Translations under genes and position numbers: made by a program
In this document: positions 6,122 through 6,487 of the stretch, in pieces
Position numbering within the stretch: the stretch's first letter is position 1
How the letters are laid out: the number at the start of each line of letters is the position of its first letter
Notes under the pieces: generated by a model
What the model saw: the letters and a program-made list of their open reading frames with translations, nothing else
Told to the model about the DNA's origin: nothing
The model's database searches: none
From: an uncultured Clostridia bacterium
Lineage (GTDB): Bacteria > Bacillota_I > Bacilli_A > RFN20 > CAG-288
Direction: 5' to 3'
Assembly: GCA_900313465.1 (NCBI GenBank)
Contig: OMRU01000047.1
Location: forward strand, 1-6,487
DNA: 6,487 nucleotides

Positions 6122-6487
6122 ATGGAAGATTCAAAATTCACACGTATATCTTGTTGGACATACAACCATCCTGTCCCTCCTCTCCCTCAAGAGATTATAG
6201 TTTTCTATGAAAGCAAATGGGATTTGAACTTAAATGAATTCATTGATAAGCATAAAGAACAAATCAAAGATGCTCTATTGACGTATCCAAGTGAAAACTG
6301 CTCGTTCCTTTTCCGTCCTGTTCCACTTCCGGTCAAACCGCAATTTGAATCAGAAGAAGAGAAACAACTATACATGCAGAAAAAAGCGAAGCAATACAAA
6401 GATGGCACGACTCCCTTTAATGGAATAATCGCTTGTGCTTTGCCCCAAGACCGGGGTTTTGAAGAAGACACTTCATATAGATTGATG
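6122..6487 (+). CDS. Hypothetical protein, N-terminal part, running off the window end
   Basis: An open frame begins at ATG 6122, 14 bases after the previous stop, and stays open for 122 codons to the last base. I do not recognise the family. The product is mixed in charge, has no signal peptide or membrane segment in the visible part, and contains a proline-rich early stretch (NHPVPPLPQE, about 16-25) and a charged helix-like block (FESEEEKQLYMQKKAKQY, about 74-91). No Shine-Dalgarno precedes the ATG, which fits Bacteroidota and supports the view that this end of the window belongs with the ATPase piece. The upstream in-frame stop at 6074-6076 and the lack of any other ATG make 6122 the natural start. 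An 88-codon opposite-strand frame over 6205-6471 is less plausible. Coding status is likely; function is unknown. Confidence 0.6.
   Translation, partial: MEDSKFTRISCWTYNHPVPPLPQEIIVFYESKWDLNLNEFIDKHKEQIKDALLTYPSENCSFLFRPVPLPVKPQFESEEEKQLYMQKKAKQYKDGTTPFNGIIACALPQDRGFEEDTSYRLM

Noticed and set aside
6205..6471. 88-codon open frame on the minus strand
   Set aside because: It lies opposite a 122-codon frame that starts properly after the upstream stop and continues to the window end; its product is Ser/Cys-rich and low in meaning, as expected for a shadow.

Overview
This window is best read as two pieces of DNA from different sources joined inside one reading frame near position 5150.

Positions 1 to about 5150 look like a low-to-mid GC Firmicute (Bacillota). 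Arginine is mostly AGA (14 of 18 in the first large gene), Leu is often TTA/CTT and Gly GGT, Shine-Dalgarno sites are clear, and genes are tightly packed with TAATG stop/start overlaps. Something like the Erysipelotrichales is possible, but that is a guess from style alone. This part holds the 3' end of an acyl carrier protein (ACP) gene with a textbook terminator. It is followed by a same-strand gene run: a 797-residue double ketosynthase, a FabG-type ketoreductase, a FabZ-type dehydratase, an FMN-dependent flavoprotein with a cysteine cluster, a second ACP, and the start of accB (biotin carboxyl carrier protein). These are the parts of a dissociated (type II) fatty acid or polyketide synthase. 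The carrier protein holds the chain, the ketosynthase extends it, FabG reduces the keto group, FabZ dehydrates, and AccB belongs to acetyl-CoA carboxylase, which supplies malonyl units.

The most notable gene is the double ketosynthase. Its first half has the full Cys-His-His set. Its second half keeps the fold signature but has lost all three residues, which is the pattern of a ketosynthase/chain-length-factor pair, here in one polypeptide. With KR, DH and ACP but no recognisable enoyl reductase in the visible part, the cluster could make a polyene-type or otherwise unsaturated chain. It could also be this organism's unusual housekeeping fatty acid synthase.

From about 5150 to the end the DNA has a different character. 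Arginine is almost all CGN, CTG/TTG leucine is common, and no Shine-Dalgarno is seen before the last gene. The biotinyl domain of AccB stops just after its biotinylation lysine. The frame continues into the body of an AAA-type ATPase of the kind common in Bacteroidales (Bacteroides/Prevotella), without its Walker A segment. A second, unrecognised partial gene follows and runs off the end. A metagenome assembly misjoin is the simplest explanation; a real recombination event is the alternative.
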